DNA from: JL08 sp039969355
Lineage (GTDB): Bacteria > Pseudomonadota > Alphaproteobacteria > Rhodobacterales > Rhodobacteraceae
Reading direction: 5' to 3'
DNA: 64,000 nt
Assembly: GCA_039969355.1 (NCBI GenBank)
Contig: JBDVOA010000012.1
Location: 1 to 64,000 of the forward strand
Position 1 is the first letter of the stretch; every line of letters begins with the position of its first letter. The position numbers and the translations under genes are program-made. Under the pieces are notes generated by a model. That model had not been told where the DNA came from. It made no database searches and worked only from the letters and a program-made list of their open reading frames with translations. Positions 9,101 to 18,369 of this stretch are shown here, piece after piece.

Positions 9101-9673
9101 ATGGTCGTTCTGAACAAAATCTACACGAAAACTGGAGATACGGGCGAGACTGCATTAGGCAATGGCACGCGCGTCGCCAAGCACGATCTACGCGTAAGTG
9201 CCTACGGCACGTCGGATGAATTGAACTGTTTTGTTGGAGTCGCCCGTCTTGAAGCTAGCGGAAACCTGGATGACCAACTATCCCGCATTCAAAATGATCT
9301 TTTTGATCTCGGGGCTGACCTTTGCCGCCCCGATATGGAGCAAGATGCATCTGCAGATTATCCGCCGCTGCGCATGAGTGATGAACAAGTTAATCGACTG
9401 GAAAACGAGATCGACGCTATGAATGATGTACTGCAACCGCTACGCAGCTTTATCTTACCCGGTGGATCACCGCTTGCCGCGCACCTGCATGTGTGTCGAA
9501 CTGTTGCACGCCGCGCTGAACGATTGGCAACAGAACTCGCCGTTCTAGAAACTATCAACGACGCTGCAATAAAGTATCTAAATCGCCTGTCAGATTGGTT
9601 TTTTGTCGCCGCTCGTGTGGCCAATGAAAACGGTAGGAACGATGTCTTGTGGGTCCCCGGCGCCAATCGATAA
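9101..9673 (+). CDS. Cob(I)alamin adenosyltransferase, PduO type
   Basis: The 190-residue protein transfers the adenosyl group of ATP to cob(I)alamin to make coenzyme B12. The ATP-binding N-terminus IYTKTGDTGETALGNGTRV and the later RTVARRAERLA and LNRLSDWFFVAAR motifs are those of PduO-type ATR (helical bundle). Adenosylcobalamin would serve methylmalonyl- and ethylmalonyl-CoA mutases, which fits the mcd gene at 21.2 kb. It follows the twin-helix gene directly. Confidence 0.93.
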   Translation: MVVLNKIYTKTGDTGETALGNGTRVAKHDLRVSAYGTSDELNCFVGVARLEASGNLDDQLSRIQNDLFDLGADLCRPDMEQDASADYPPLRMSDEQVNRLENEIDAMNDVLQPLRSFILPGGSPLAAHLHVCRTVARRAERLATELAVLETINDAAIKYLNRLSDWFFVAARVANENGRNDVLWVPGANR

Positions 9674-9785
9674 CAAAAAAAACGCCTATCCCGAACAATT
9701 GCGACATCCGCGAGGTTTGGTGTGACGATTTTGCCCTGTTTTCGTGCGCACAGCATCGCTATCAACGGCGAGAGCTAAAAAACTG

Positions 9786-9801
9786 AGTCGCGCGTGCGAC
9801 T
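9786..9801. repeat. Inverted repeat before etfB
   Basis: AGTCGC, a 4-base spacer and GCGACT form a perfect 6+6 palindrome about 25 bases upstream of etfB. It may be an operator or an mRNA hairpin; there is no further evidence for either. Confidence 0.3.
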
Positions 9802-9825
9802 TGCCAAGTGAGAGGAAAGACGCCC

Positions 9826-10584
9826 ATGAAGGTTATTGTACCTGTCAAACGCGTGATCGACTATAACGTGAAAGTTCGCGTCAAAGCGGATGGATCGGGC
9901 GTTGATCTAGCTAATGTGAAAATGTCGATGAATCCGTTTGACGAAATCTCTGTTGAACAGGCGATCCGTTTGAAGGAATCTGGAGCGGCGGATGAGGTCA
10001 TCGCTGTGTCAGTCGGTGTAAAGCAGTCACAGGAAACGCTGCGCACGGCGCTAGCAATGGGTGCAGACCGTGCCATACTGGTGATCGCTTCTGAGGACGT
10101 TCACAATGACATTGAACCGCTGGCCGTCGCCAAAATCCTGAAGGCCATTGTGGATGAAGAGCAGCCGGGTCTGGTATTATGCGGCAAACAGGCAATCGAC
10201 AATGACATGAACGCAACCGGTCAGATGCTGAGTGCGTTGCTGGGTTGGTCACAGGCGACGTTTGCTTCTGCGCTGGAGATCGAAGGTGACTCTGCAACAG
10301 TGACGCGCGAAGTCGATGGCGGTTTACAGACCATTAAAGTCAAAATGCCCGCAATCGTGACTGTCGACCTGCGGCTGAATGAACCGCGCTATGCCTCTTT
10401 GCCCAACATAATGAAGGCCAAGAAAAAGCCGATGGATGAAAAAACAGCGGCTGACTACGGGGTAGACATCTCGCCGCGTCTTGAAATCGTCAAAACCACT
10501 GAACCCGACACACGTGCCGCTGGCATTAAGGTCGGTTCGGTTGACGAACTGGTGGAAAAACTCAAAGAAGCGGGGGCCGTGTAA
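9826..10584 (+). CDS. etfB: Electron transfer flavoprotein subunit beta
   Basis: The 252-residue protein begins MKVIVPVKRVIDYNVKVRVK and carries the ETF-beta signature with LCGKQAIDNDMNATGQM and the recognition-loop region LRLNEPRYASLPNIMKAKKK. It binds AMP and, with EtfA, takes electrons from acyl-CoA dehydrogenases to ETF-quinone oxidoreductase. ATG 9826 has GAGAGGAAAG upstream; a GTG at 9808 is in frame but would overlap that ribosome site. It overlaps etfA by one base (TAATG). Confidence 0.96.
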   Translation: MKVIVPVKRVIDYNVKVRVKADGSGVDLANVKMSMNPFDEISVEQAIRLKESGAADEVIAVSVGVKQSQETLRTALAMGADRAILVIASEDVHNDIEPLAVAKILKAIVDEEQPGLVLCGKQAIDNDMNATGQMLSALLGWSQATFASALEIEGDSATVTREVDGGLQTIKVKMPAIVTVDLRLNEPRYASLPNIMKAKKKPMDEKTAADYGVDISPRLEIVKTTEPDTRAAGIKVGSVDELVEKLKEAGAV

Positions 10585-11510
10585 TGGCTGTTTTACTCCT
10601 TGCAGAAGTGAATGACGGTGAATTGTTCCTCGATGCCACGTCCAAAGCAGTGACCGCAGCAAGCCAGTTGGGCGATGTAACCGTGCTATGCGCAGGTGGC
10701 TCGGCAGCAGAGGCAGCCGCAGAGGCAGCAAAGATTTCTGGCGTCGCAAAGGTGCTTTGCGCCGAGGATCCGGCCCTCGGACATCGATTGGCTGAATCCA
10801 CGGCAGATCTGATTGTCTCTCTGGCTGGGGACTACGAACACATCGTGGCCCCCGCGACCACAGATGCAAAAAATGTTCTGCCCCGCGTTGCGGCGTTGTT
10901 GGACGTTATGGTGATGACGGATGTATCGGCTGTTGTCGATAGCAACACATTTGAACGCCCCATTTACGCGGGTAACGCAATACAAACGGTGAAATCAACT
11001 GACGGAAAAAAGGTTGTCTCTTTCCGGACATCGACCTTTGATACTGCCGAAATGGGTGGCTCGGCGGCAGTCGAAACAATTGGAGCGGCTGGAAATCCAG
11101 GCCTCAGCGAATGGGTCGAGGACAAGGTTGCAGCCAGCGACCGGCCCGAACTTACATCCGCCGGCGTTGTTGTATCAGGCGGACGCGGTGTGGGCTCGCA
11201 GGACGATTTTGCCCTTATCGAAAAGCTGGCGGACAAACTGGGTGCCGCGGTTGGTGCGTCCCGTGCTGCCGTTGACAGCGGTTATGCTCCCAACGACTGG
11301 CAGGTTGGCCAAACCGGAAAAGTTGTCGCTCCTGACCTCTACGTCGCAGTCGGCATTTCTGGTGCAATCCAACATCTTGCCGGCATGAAAGACAGCAAGG
11401 TCATCGTCGCGATCAATAAAGACGAAGAGGCACCCATTTTTCAGGTCGCCGACTACGGTCTGGTCGCAGATCTGTTCTCTGCCGTGCCGGAACTGATCGA
11501 GAAACTGTAA
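10584..11510 (+). CDS. etfA: Electron transfer flavoprotein subunit alpha
   Basis: The 308-residue protein carries the C-terminal FAD-binding domain with SGGRGVGS, DSGYAPNDWQVGQTGKVVAP and YVAVGISGAIQHLAGM, which are diagnostic for EtfA. It forms the EtfAB heterodimer, which accepts electrons from dehydrogenases such as the Mcd encoded at 21.2 kb. Its start overlaps the etfB stop, and a strong intrinsic terminator follows at 11549. Confidence 0.96.
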   Translation: MAVLLLAEVNDGELFLDATSKAVTAASQLGDVTVLCAGGSAAEAAAEAAKISGVAKVLCAEDPALGHRLAESTADLIVSLAGDYEHIVAPATTDAKNVLPRVAALLDVMVMTDVSAVVDSNTFERPIYAGNAIQTVKSTDGKKVVSFRTSTFDTAEMGGSAAVETIGAAGNPGLSEWVEDKVAASDRPELTSAGVVVSGGRGVGSQDDFALIEKLADKLGAAVGASRAAVDSGYAPNDWQVGQTGKVVAPDLYVAVGISGAIQHLAGMKDSKVIVAINKDEEAPIFQVADYGLVADLFSAVPELIEKL

Positions 11511-11548
11511 TTCGGGTAAACGCCCGAAGCCTAGTGTTTCAAGTCAAA

Positions 11549-11578
11549 GGCCCGCCATTAATTGGCGGGCCTTTTTTT
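11549..11578 (+). terminator. Intrinsic terminator of etfBA
   Basis: A GGCCCGCCA / TGGCGGGCC stem (9 bp) with a short AT loop is followed by seven T. It lies 39 bases after the etfA stop and is the clearest rho-independent terminator in the window. Confidence 0.92.
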
Positions 11579-11689
11579 GATTAGGTGCATTGTGCTTCTC
11601 CTAAATCGTAAGGTCGGGAAGAGTTCAAACAACGCCGGCGCAATATGACGCGCTCCAAACGTCAAAGATCGAACAGACAATGGCTAGCT

Positions 11690-12517
11690 CTAGAACAGTC
11701 GCGCAACAACGTCCGAGAGGGCGCTTGCGACCTCGCCGTGCGCAGCGGGGCCCATAATGTGCCCGGCCGCCGGAGCCTCCATCTGCGAGAAGACCATCCC
11801 TTCGGTTCCCTTTGCCAGCGCTTCGGGACTCGCAACAACTTCGACAACATCAGTAACGATCGTGCGTACAGCCTCAACCATGTCGCGGGTTACGAACATT
11901 GGATCTGCGCCAAAATCTGTCACCTTTTCATCCTGCTCCAGACTACGTGGCGCAAACCAAAGCAAAACTGTTTTGCCTGAGATTCTTGACAACAGCACTT
12001 TCATCCGTGCGACCCAGCATTGTTGCAATTCATCCCGCACCAATTCAAACCGATCCGGCGAGACAGTCATCAGACTGGTCAACATGTGCTTGGTGAAATG
12101 GTATTCCCCGAACTCTATCTCACGATAGATCGTTTGCAGTAGCGGGCTTGCAGCAACGAAACGATCATTCCTGCGAGGGTGAACCGAATAATACCGGTTG
12201 GAAACGTTTTGTGCGCCCAGCACCTGTATCACAGTAACGCGGGCGGCGCTCGTCGCGCTAGGCACGAACGGATCATGGGCAAAGACATCTACACCAGCAT
12301 TGGGAAAACCGAAATTGACGCAGGTATAGCCCGTGGCCTGTTCAATCAAATCCGGAAATGGATGCTCAATGAATTTTCCGTATGTTTCAGTTCCACCAAT
12401 GAACGCGACATAGTCTTGTTCAAGCCGTCGTCGTGGGCCTCGAAACAACAGCTTTGAAGTACCGTAGCGGCACGGCAAATAGTCCAGGGCACCAACGCCC
12501 AGCGCATCATAGGTCAT
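11690..12517 (-). CDS. DUF6473 family protein, function unknown
   Basis: The 275-residue protein starts with TYDALGVGALDYLPCRYGTS and has FIGGTETYGKFIEHPFPDL and NFGFPNAGVDVF. I associate this pattern with the Rhodobacteraceae family DUF6473. No signal peptide or membrane helix is seen. The GGTETYG and NAG blocks recall SGNH-type esterase/sulfotransferase-neighbour folds, but that is only a guess. ATG 12517 with GGAAGG 9 bases upstream is preferred to the GTG at 12526. Confidence 0.75.
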   Translation of the reverse strand: MTYDALGVGALDYLPCRYGTSKLLFRGPRRRLEQDYVAFIGGTETYGKFIEHPFPDLIEQATGYTCVNFGFPNAGVDVFAHDPFVPSATSAARVTVIQVLGAQNVSNRYYSVHPRRNDRFVAASPLLQTIYREIEFGEYHFTKHMLTSLMTVSPDRFELVRDELQQCWVARMKVLLSRISGKTVLLWFAPRSLEQDEKVTDFGADPMFVTRDMVEAVRTIVTDVVEVVASPEALAKGTEGMVFSQMEAPAAGHIMGPAAHGEVASALSDVVARLF

Positions 12518-12689
12518 CTCACCCACCTTCCAAATTCACCCGACACCAAGCTGCGGCAACCCGATTACCAAAACCCTAACCGCCGTGGGCCACGCGTGTT
12601 CAATTTTTGGCAATTTATAAGCACCGCCGGCCCTTGCAGCCGTGTTGCGTTGCCCACTATGGTAACCAAACCTTTAAAGGGCGTGCAGA

Positions 12690-13565
12690 ATGAGCATTCA
12701 GACAATCGGGGTAATCGGGGCCGGGCAAATGGGCAATGGGATTGCTCATGTGTTGGCTTTGGCCGGCTACGACGTTCTTCTGACCGATATCAGCGAAGAT
12801 GCGCTTCGCGCGGCTGTCGTTCTAATCGACCACAATCTGGAACGTCAGGTCAGCCGTGAGAAGATCAGTACGTTGGACAAGGCCGAAGCCATCGCGCGTA
12901 TCCGAACAACTCCAGTACTGACGGATTTGGGAAAATCTAACCTCATCATAGAAGCCGCAACAGAACGGGAAACCGTGAAGCAGGCAATTTTTGAGGATCT
13001 GCTGCCCCATCTGTCCCCTGATACGATTTTAACATCGAACACATCCTCGATCTCTATAACCAGATTGGCAAGTCGCACTGACCGTCCGGAAAAATTCATG
13101 GGTTTCCACTTTATGAACCCAGTGCCTGTCATGCAGCTGGTCGAATTGATCCGGGGAATTGCAACGGACGAGCCCACTTTTGACGCTTGCAAGAACGTCG
13201 TCGACCGGCTTGGAAAAATCTCAGCCTCCGCAGAAGATTTCCCGGGGTTCATCGTCAACCGTATTCTGATGCCGATGATCAATGAAGCCGTCTACACGCT
13301 TTACGAAGGTGTCGGGTCGGTACTATCGATTGATCAGTCAATGAAACTGGGAGCAAACCATCCGATGGGCCCTCTGGAGTTGGCCGATTTCATAGGTCTG
13401 GACACTTGTTTGGCGATCATGAATGTTTTGCACGACGGGTTGGCGGATACCAAATACCGACCCTGCCCATTGCTTACAAAATACGTAGAGGCCGGTTGGT
13501 TAGGGCGTAAGTCCCAGCGCGGGTTTTATGACTATCGCGGAGACTCTCCGGTTCCAACTCGGTAA
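12690..13565 (+). CDS. 3-hydroxybutyryl-CoA dehydrogenase
   Basis: The 291-residue two-domain protein has the NAD-binding GAGQMGNGIAHV (about 9-20), the catalytic region TSNTSSISIT and GFHFMNPVPVMQLVE, and the C-terminal dimer domain PGFIVNRILMPMINEA. It oxidises (S)-3-hydroxyacyl-CoA to 3-ketoacyl-CoA in butyrate metabolism, beta-oxidation or acetyl-CoA assimilation. The length matches single-function enzymes (Hbd/PaaH type). It runs divergently from the DUF6473 gene and converges on the acyltransferase gene. Confidence 0.92.
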   Translation: MSIQTIGVIGAGQMGNGIAHVLALAGYDVLLTDISEDALRAAVVLIDHNLERQVSREKISTLDKAEAIARIRTTPVLTDLGKSNLIIEAATERETVKQAIFEDLLPHLSPDTILTSNTSSISITRLASRTDRPEKFMGFHFMNPVPVMQLVELIRGIATDEPTFDACKNVVDRLGKISASAEDFPGFIVNRILMPMINEAVYTLYEGVGSVLSIDQSMKLGANHPMGPLELADFIGLDTCLAIMNVLHDGLADTKYRPCPLLTKYVEAGWLGRKSQRGFYDYRGDSPVPTR

Positions 13566-13632
13566 GGAATGACAGGCGCTGAAGCGTTTTGACCAAATCG
13601 ATGCGCCACACAATGCTCCGTGTCAGATGCGC

Positions 13633-14523
13633 CTATTCTTCTTTCAATGCCAAAGTATGTTCGCGTAACCAGGCCATAAACCCGCGCGGGTCTTTTTCCA
13701 GCATTGCCATCTGCTTTTCGGTCAGCGGCGCCCCGATCACAGGCGCCATCGGCTTGTTGCAAGACCTGACTATCTCGTGCAGCAAGAGGCCCTGACGCAG
13801 AATTGCGGATACCTTGTTGGCGATCATGTACCACCGCGAATTGTGTCCTGGGTAAAATATGGGGACAACCTTTGCGCCTGACCGGCGAATCATCTTGGCA
13901 GTAAACAGGCTCCATTCCCGCTCAATCGCGGGACCGAACCACGTATCCGAAGACATGACCACACCTGACGGGAACAGCGCCACAACACCTCCCTCCTTAA
14001 GGTGCTCCATTGCGCTCGTCCGCATTTCGACCATCTTGCGCTGCGCCTCTGGGTCATGCGGAAATGGCACAGGAATCATGAACGACGTCGCCGCTTCATC
14101 CAGTCCTGTCAGAACGGATCGAGTTAGAATGCGGTAGTCCAACCTGACTCGGCCAATCAAATCAGCGAAAATCATGCCATCGACCATGCCGTGCGGGTGA
14201 TTGGCAACAACCACAACAGGTCCCTCCTTAGGGATGTTGGCCAGTTGATCAGCGGGCGTCGTGAGATTGATCCCCATTACGTCAAGCGCACCACGCCAGA
14301 ATTTCTGTCCGCGGTGGTTCTCATTGGTCTTCTCAAACTTTTTGACCATGCGCAAAATGGTCAACTTTCCCGTACACCATTCAACCGCCCTAATTGCAAA
14401 ACCTGTCCATGGATCATCAAAGGAGTTTGCGTAGGTCAGCGTGCGCCGGTCGTAGACCTCGCCCTCGGTTTCCTCGGCCTTGGCAGCAATACCTGCCGTG
14501 CTGTCTTGCGTCGAATTCACCAA
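13633..14523 (-). CDS. Lysophospholipid acyltransferase family protein
   Basis: The 296-residue protein resembles PlsC/OlsA-type acyltransferases. The active-site block is VVVANHPHGMVDGMI, where the usual HX4D is replaced by the NHPxGxxDG form, and the later block ALFPSGVV matches the EG/PxG substrate motif. It would acylate a lysophospholipid or lyso-ornithine lipid at the inner membrane. A 35-base gap separates it from ptsH, so it may belong to the same transcript as the PTS genes. The substrate is not determined. Confidence 0.82.
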   Translation of the reverse strand: MVNSTQDSTAGIAAKAEETEGEVYDRRTLTYANSFDDPWTGFAIRAVEWCTGKLTILRMVKKFEKTNENHRGQKFWRGALDVMGINLTTPADQLANIPKEGPVVVVANHPHGMVDGMIFADLIGRVRLDYRILTRSVLTGLDEAATSFMIPVPFPHDPEAQRKMVEMRTSAMEHLKEGGVVALFPSGVVMSSDTWFGPAIEREWSLFTAKMIRRSGAKVVPIFYPGHNSRWYMIANKVSAILRQGLLLHEIVRSCNKPMAPVIGAPLTEKQMAMLEKDPRGFMAWLREHTLALKEE

Positions 14524-14558
14524 ACTTACACCCCGTTCATCACGTCGTGAGCGGACGC

Positions 14559-14834
14559 TCAGAATCCCTCACCGAATCTATCGGCAACCAATGCCTCCAG
14601 TGCGTCAGCCAATGCTTCGGCATCCGGTCCTGTGGTTTGAACGTCAATAGTGCTTCCCTTGGCCGCTGCCAACATCAAAAGACCCATGATGCTATCGCCG
14701 GTCGCGGATACGCCCTCTCGTGATACCTCAGCAGATGCGTCAAATGCCTCGACCACCTCCACCAGTTTGGCCGAAGCGCGGGCATGAAGTCCCTTTTCGT
14801 TCACAATTACCAGTTTGCGCTGCGTCATGGGCAA
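14559..14834 (-). CDS. ptsH: Phosphocarrier protein HPr
   Basis: The 91-residue HPr has the phosphorylatable histidine in KGLHARASAKL (His17) and the regulatory serine in GDSIMGLL (Ser48), which is the target of HPr kinase. In alphaproteobacteria HPr belongs to a signalling PTS without sugar permeases. It follows the EIIA gene by 9 bases, and the kinase that modifies it is encoded three genes upstream. ATG 14834 or the ATG two codons later could start it. Confidence 0.96.
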   Translation of the reverse strand: MPMTQRKLVIVNEKGLHARASAKLVEVVEAFDASAEVSREGVSATGDSIMGLLMLAAAKGSTIDVQTTGPDAEALADALEALVADRFGEGF

Positions 14835-14843
14835 TATTTCCCT

Positions 14844-15239
14844 TTAGTCATCTGATGTCATGTTCAGACTGCCAACGTGTCTCTTTCCAGCTGCTAGTGC
14901 GGCACGCACGGCATCGGCCAACGCCATATCGCGGCATTTCGCCAATTTGATTAGCAAGGGCAGGTTGGCACCGTATATGATCCGGCGATTTTCAGGTTTG
15001 CATGCGAATAAGGACAAATTTGCCGGAGAGGCGCCAAAAAGATCGGTGACCACTACGACACCTTCCCCTTGATCAACCGCATCTGCGGCCGCGCAAATCT
15101 CTTGCTCTTTGATATCGCGCTCATACTCAGGCTCGAATTCTATGGCCTTTACGCCAGGCTGCTTGCCGACGATATGCTCCACTGTTTGCAAGTATTCCTT
15201 GGCCAACCCACCATGAGCAACAATTACGATCCCGATCAC
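14844..15239 (-). CDS. PTS EIIA component, mannose (ManX) type
   Basis: The 131-residue protein has the mannose-class EIIA active-site pattern GIVIVAHGGLAKEY with the phosphoacceptor His9. VVVTDLFGASPANLS is the conserved second block. No EIIB, EIIC or EIID genes are near, so it accepts phosphate from HPr for regulation rather than transport. It sits between rapZ (5 bases) and ptsH (9 bases). Confidence 0.94.
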   Translation of the reverse strand: MIGIVIVAHGGLAKEYLQTVEHIVGKQPGVKAIEFEPEYERDIKEQEICAAADAVDQGEGVVVVTDLFGASPANLSLFACKPENRRIIYGANLPLLIKLAKCRDMALADAVRAALAAGKRHVGSLNMTSDD

Positions 15240-15244
15240 GCCTA

Positions 15245-16141
15245 TTATTTTCCCTCTGCCGCGCGGCGTTCCAGCTCGCGATGCCTAATTGATACCTGCC
15301 AACCCTGTTCTGCAAGGGCCTGCGCCAATCTTTCCGTGACTGTGACTGAACGGTGCTGTCCCCCGGTACATCCGAACCCAATGGAAAAATGTGCTTTTCC
15401 TTCTTCGCTGTACGCCGGCAGCAGCAATTCCGTCAAATCAAGCACTTTCGCAAAGAACGGCGCAAACTTTGAGTCCACCGTGACGTGGTCTGCAACTCGA
15501 TCATCAAGCCCGTTTAAATGCCTCAATTCAGGCTCCCAATAAGGGTTTTTTAGAAACCGGCAGTCAAATATCGTGTCAATGCTACGCGGCAGGCCACGCT
15601 TATAGGAAAACGAGTGGATCGAAACAGCGAGGCGTCCGGGGCCAGTAGGCGCAAACCATCTTTCTACTTCGGTCCGCAACTGATGCACATTGAGATCAGT
15701 AGTCTCGATCAAAACGCTCGCCCGCAACCGAATCGAGTTAAGCAAATCAAATTCACGTTCAATGCCTGCATCTGGACTTTCACCGGGCGCAAGCGGATGG
15801 CGGCGGCGAGTCTCCGAAAACCGCCGAAGTAGCACTTCGCGACTGCAATCCAGGTAAAGCACCTCCGGCGACAAAGACGGATGGCCGGTCAGGCTGTCGA
15901 TCGCCTCTATTACCGCAGCGGTCGAAAAATCGCGATTGCGTGTGTCGACGCCCAATGCCATAGGGCGGTCGGCAGCAGGACTGTTTAAAAGAGTAGGCAG
16001 CAATCGTAGCGGCAGGTTGTCAATTGCTTCAAATCCCAAATCTTCAAGCACATTGATTGCTGTTGATCTACCCGCGCCTGACGGCCCAGTTACCAACACA
16101 AACCGACAGGCGGGTTTTTGCGAGGTTCTGTTCGGCGCCAA
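15245..16141 (-). CDS. rapZ: RNase adapter protein RapZ (nucleotide-binding)
   Basis: The 298-residue protein has the P-loop VTGPSGAGRSTAINVLEDLG and the C-terminal GCTGGQHRSVTVTERLA signature of the RapZ/YvcJ family. In enterobacteria RapZ guides RNase E to the GlmZ small RNA and senses amino-sugar supply; in alphaproteobacteria its target is less clear. It is placed between hprK (12 bases) and the EIIA gene, an arrangement that is conserved in many proteobacteria and links it to PTS signalling. Confidence 0.94.
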   Translation of the reverse strand: MAPNRTSQKPACRFVLVTGPSGAGRSTAINVLEDLGFEAIDNLPLRLLPTLLNSPAADRPMALGVDTRNRDFSTAAVIEAIDSLTGHPSLSPEVLYLDCSREVLLRRFSETRRRHPLAPGESPDAGIEREFDLLNSIRLRASVLIETTDLNVHQLRTEVERWFAPTGPGRLAVSIHSFSYKRGLPRSIDTIFDCRFLKNPYWEPELRHLNGLDDRVADHVTVDSKFAPFFAKVLDLTELLLPAYSEEGKAHFSIGFGCTGGQHRSVTVTERLAQALAEQGWQVSIRHRELERRAAEGK

Positions 16142-16153
16142 AGTTTTTGCCCC

Positions 16154-16588
16154 TTATTCACTTCGTCCATGTTCTAGGTATAGCAAAAGTGCCGCAGGGA
16201 AACGGGGGCTGTTTGAATTGTGAACGACAGGCAGATCATGGTCGCCAATCCGGCACACGCGCAACGGCGGCAGTCGTTCTGTTTCCGAAATATCGAGATC
16301 GACAAGTAATTCCAACGAAACCGGGCCGACGCTGGGCGTATTCAGTACGCCAACGCCCCGTGCCTCGATCAAGCCTCTGATCGATTCCGGCGCATCGGCC
16401 ACGATCGAAGTCTTGGTCTGCGTAAGAACTACCCTGTCGTCAGCAACTAGATCGGCGCCCTGTGCTATCAGTTGCAGTCCTAGCGAAGATTTGCCGCTGC
16501 CGGAGGCGCCGGTGATAAGTAGGCCTCTTCCTTTGAAAGCAACGCAAGTCGCATGTAGTGACTTGTCAAAAACCTCAGATCTTACCAT
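16154..16588 (-). CDS. hprK: HPr kinase/phosphorylase, short alphaproteobacterial form
   Basis: The product is 144 residues from ATG 16588, which has an AGGA site 7 bases upstream. A TTG at 16627 would add 13 residues. The P-loop GASGSGKSS is at about 27-35, and ADDRVVL follows with the catalytic aspartate. The protein has only the C-terminal kinase domain; the N-terminal half and the full signature region of Gram-positive HprK are absent, as is usual in this class. It phosphorylates HPr on serine. It lies directly after chvG, which ties the kinase to the two-component system. Confidence 0.9.
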   Translation of the reverse strand: MVRSEVFDKSLHATCVAFKGRGLLITGASGSGKSSLGLQLIAQGADLVADDRVVLTQTKTSIVADAPESIRGLIEARGVGVLNTPSVGPVSLELLVDLDISETERLPPLRVCRIGDHDLPVVHNSNSPRFPAALLLYLEHGRSE

Positions 16589-16630
16589 TGAAAGTCCTGA
16601 ATCTGCATCCCGACGTGAGTATGCCAAGGA

Positions 16631-18334
16631 TCAGACCGGCAGCCCGACAACAAATCGGGCACCTAGTGGGTCCGACGTAATGTCCGCATCCGTTGGGCGG
16701 ATATTTTCTGCCCAGATTACGCCGCCATGTGCTTCAACAATTTGTTTGGATATTGCCAATCCAAGCCCTGAATTGTTGCCGAAATGCTCGTCAGGTCGTT
16801 GAGAGTAGAAGCGTTTGAAAATCTCTCCCAACGACTGGTCGGGGATCCCTGGCCCTGTGTCCTCTATGACGATGAGAACACGGTTCTCGCGCTTGCGCGC
16901 CCAGATCCTGATGGCATCGCCGTCTTCGCAGAACGAAATGGCATTGGTGATCAGGTTGACAAAAACCTGCGCCAATCGAGCCTCGAGGCCGTGCACGACA
17001 ATCGGATCATCTGGCAAATCCGAGATCAGATCGACACCTTTGTTCTTAGCCTCCTCGCCAAGATAACTTGAGAGATTGCCCAGCAATTTCAATAAATCAA
17101 ACGGCTCTTCTTCTTCCTTGACAAGTTCCGAGTCCAGACGAGACGCATTAGAAATGTCACTGACTAGCCGGTCCAGACGGCGAACGTCATGTTCAATCAC
17201 ATTCAGCAACTGCTCGCGTTGCTCGTCCTTTTTTACCCGGCGCAGGGTTCCCACAGCCGATCGGAGTGAGGCAAGAGGGTTTTTGATTTCATGCGCCACA
17301 TCGGCTGCAAATTGTTCGTTTCCGTCGATGCGGTTGTATAGTGCAGATACCATGCCCCGCAGTGCGCCGCTAAGACGGCCAATCTCGTCCGGTCGCGCCG
17401 TAAGATCAGGAATCCGGATGCGGCCTGGGTTCATCCTTCGCGCATCCTTGTCCCGCCCCAATTCTGCCGCTGCCGCGAGATCGGAGAGTGGATTAGCAAT
17501 TGTAGACGCCAAAACAAGGCTGAGGCCAATGGACACCAACGTCGCAATTACAAACATTTGCAGAACGCGTTCTCGTTCTCCGCGTACGAGGCTATCGATT
17601 TCACCCGCAGCGCTGGTAATGGCGACGATGCCGATGGCTTCCCCATTTTGCACGATCGGAGTTGTGACGCTGAACAATGTGCCGCCGTCGGCATCAAACG
17701 AATTCTCAACCTGCGTTCCACCGACGAGCGTTGCCGCTACAAGCGCACGCAATTGATCTGCAATGGGAATATCGTCGCGAACTTGGGGCGAGGAAAACAA
17801 ACCCGACACTGCGTTCCAGATAGAAGTCAATGTGTCAGAGATTATCGTCTTATTTCCCGGAAGCGCGTTTAGCGTGGCAGAAAATGCACCATTGTCACGC
17901 CCCTCGGTAGTTGCAACCAAAGCCTCGGTCGTATCATAGACGAATACGTCAATACCGCCTCGTAGATCCAACCCACCCAACACAGCAGCAACGTCAAATT
18001 CACCTTCCGAAGCAAGGTCTAATGGCGCTTGCTGGGGCAATTGCGCTTCAAAGACATCAGCGATCAGTTCCGCCTCACTCACAAGTGCCCGCGCGCGTTG
18101 CAGCGCGAGACTGTCGCGAGACGAATTGAGATACAAAATCCCCGCAACCAGGATGTTCAGCGCAATCAGGTTGAATGTAATAATTCTGCGCGCCAGTGCA
18201 GATCCCTTTAACGAAAAGAGACCGCGCCGTTCCCGGTTGGCGCGCACTTCGTTCTCATCAGTGCTGTTCGGGGTGACCCAATCGTCACCAAGAACTACAT
18301 CAGCACTGCGTGAGGGTGGTACCAAATCCCGCAC
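16631..18334 (-). CDS. chvG: Sensor histidine kinase ChvG
   Basis: The 567-residue kinase has an N-terminal cytoplasmic segment of about 50 residues, a membrane helix at 51-70, a large periplasmic sensor domain, a second helix near 258-280, a HAMP linker and the HisKA box DVAHEIKNPLASLRSAVG with His348. The HATPase motifs are NLITNAISF, VIEDTGPGIP and GNNSGLGLAISKQIV. ChvG/ExoS responds to acid and envelope conditions in alphaproteobacteria. The start is GTG 18334 with AAAGGA upstream. chvI lies 35 bases before it. Confidence 0.95.
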   Translation of the reverse strand: MRDLVPPSRSADVVLGDDWVTPNSTDENEVRANRERRGLFSLKGSALARRIITFNLIALNILVAGILYLNSSRDSLALQRARALVSEAELIADVFEAQLPQQAPLDLASEGEFDVAAVLGGLDLRGGIDVFVYDTTEALVATTEGRDNGAFSATLNALPGNKTIISDTLTSIWNAVSGLFSSPQVRDDIPIADQLRALVAATLVGGTQVENSFDADGGTLFSVTTPIVQNGEAIGIVAITSAAGEIDSLVRGERERVLQMFVIATLVSIGLSLVLASTIANPLSDLAAAAELGRDKDARRMNPGRIRIPDLTARPDEIGRLSGALRGMVSALYNRIDGNEQFAADVAHEIKNPLASLRSAVGTLRRVKKDEQREQLLNVIEHDVRRLDRLVSDISNASRLDSELVKEEEEPFDLLKLLGNLSSYLGEEAKNKGVDLISDLPDDPIVVHGLEARLAQVFVNLITNAISFCEDGDAIRIWARKRENRVLIVIEDTGPGIPDQSLGEIFKRFYSQRPDEHFGNNSGLGLAISKQIVEAHGGVIWAENIRPTDADITSDPLGARFVVGLPV

Positions 18335-18369
18335 GAAAGTCCTTTCGGCTAGAGCAATCTAAGGGCTTG

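Noticed and set aside
17076..17756. 226-codon frame antisense to chvG
   Set aside because: Ser/Arg/Thr-rich shadow of the kinase gene, with no recognisable domain.
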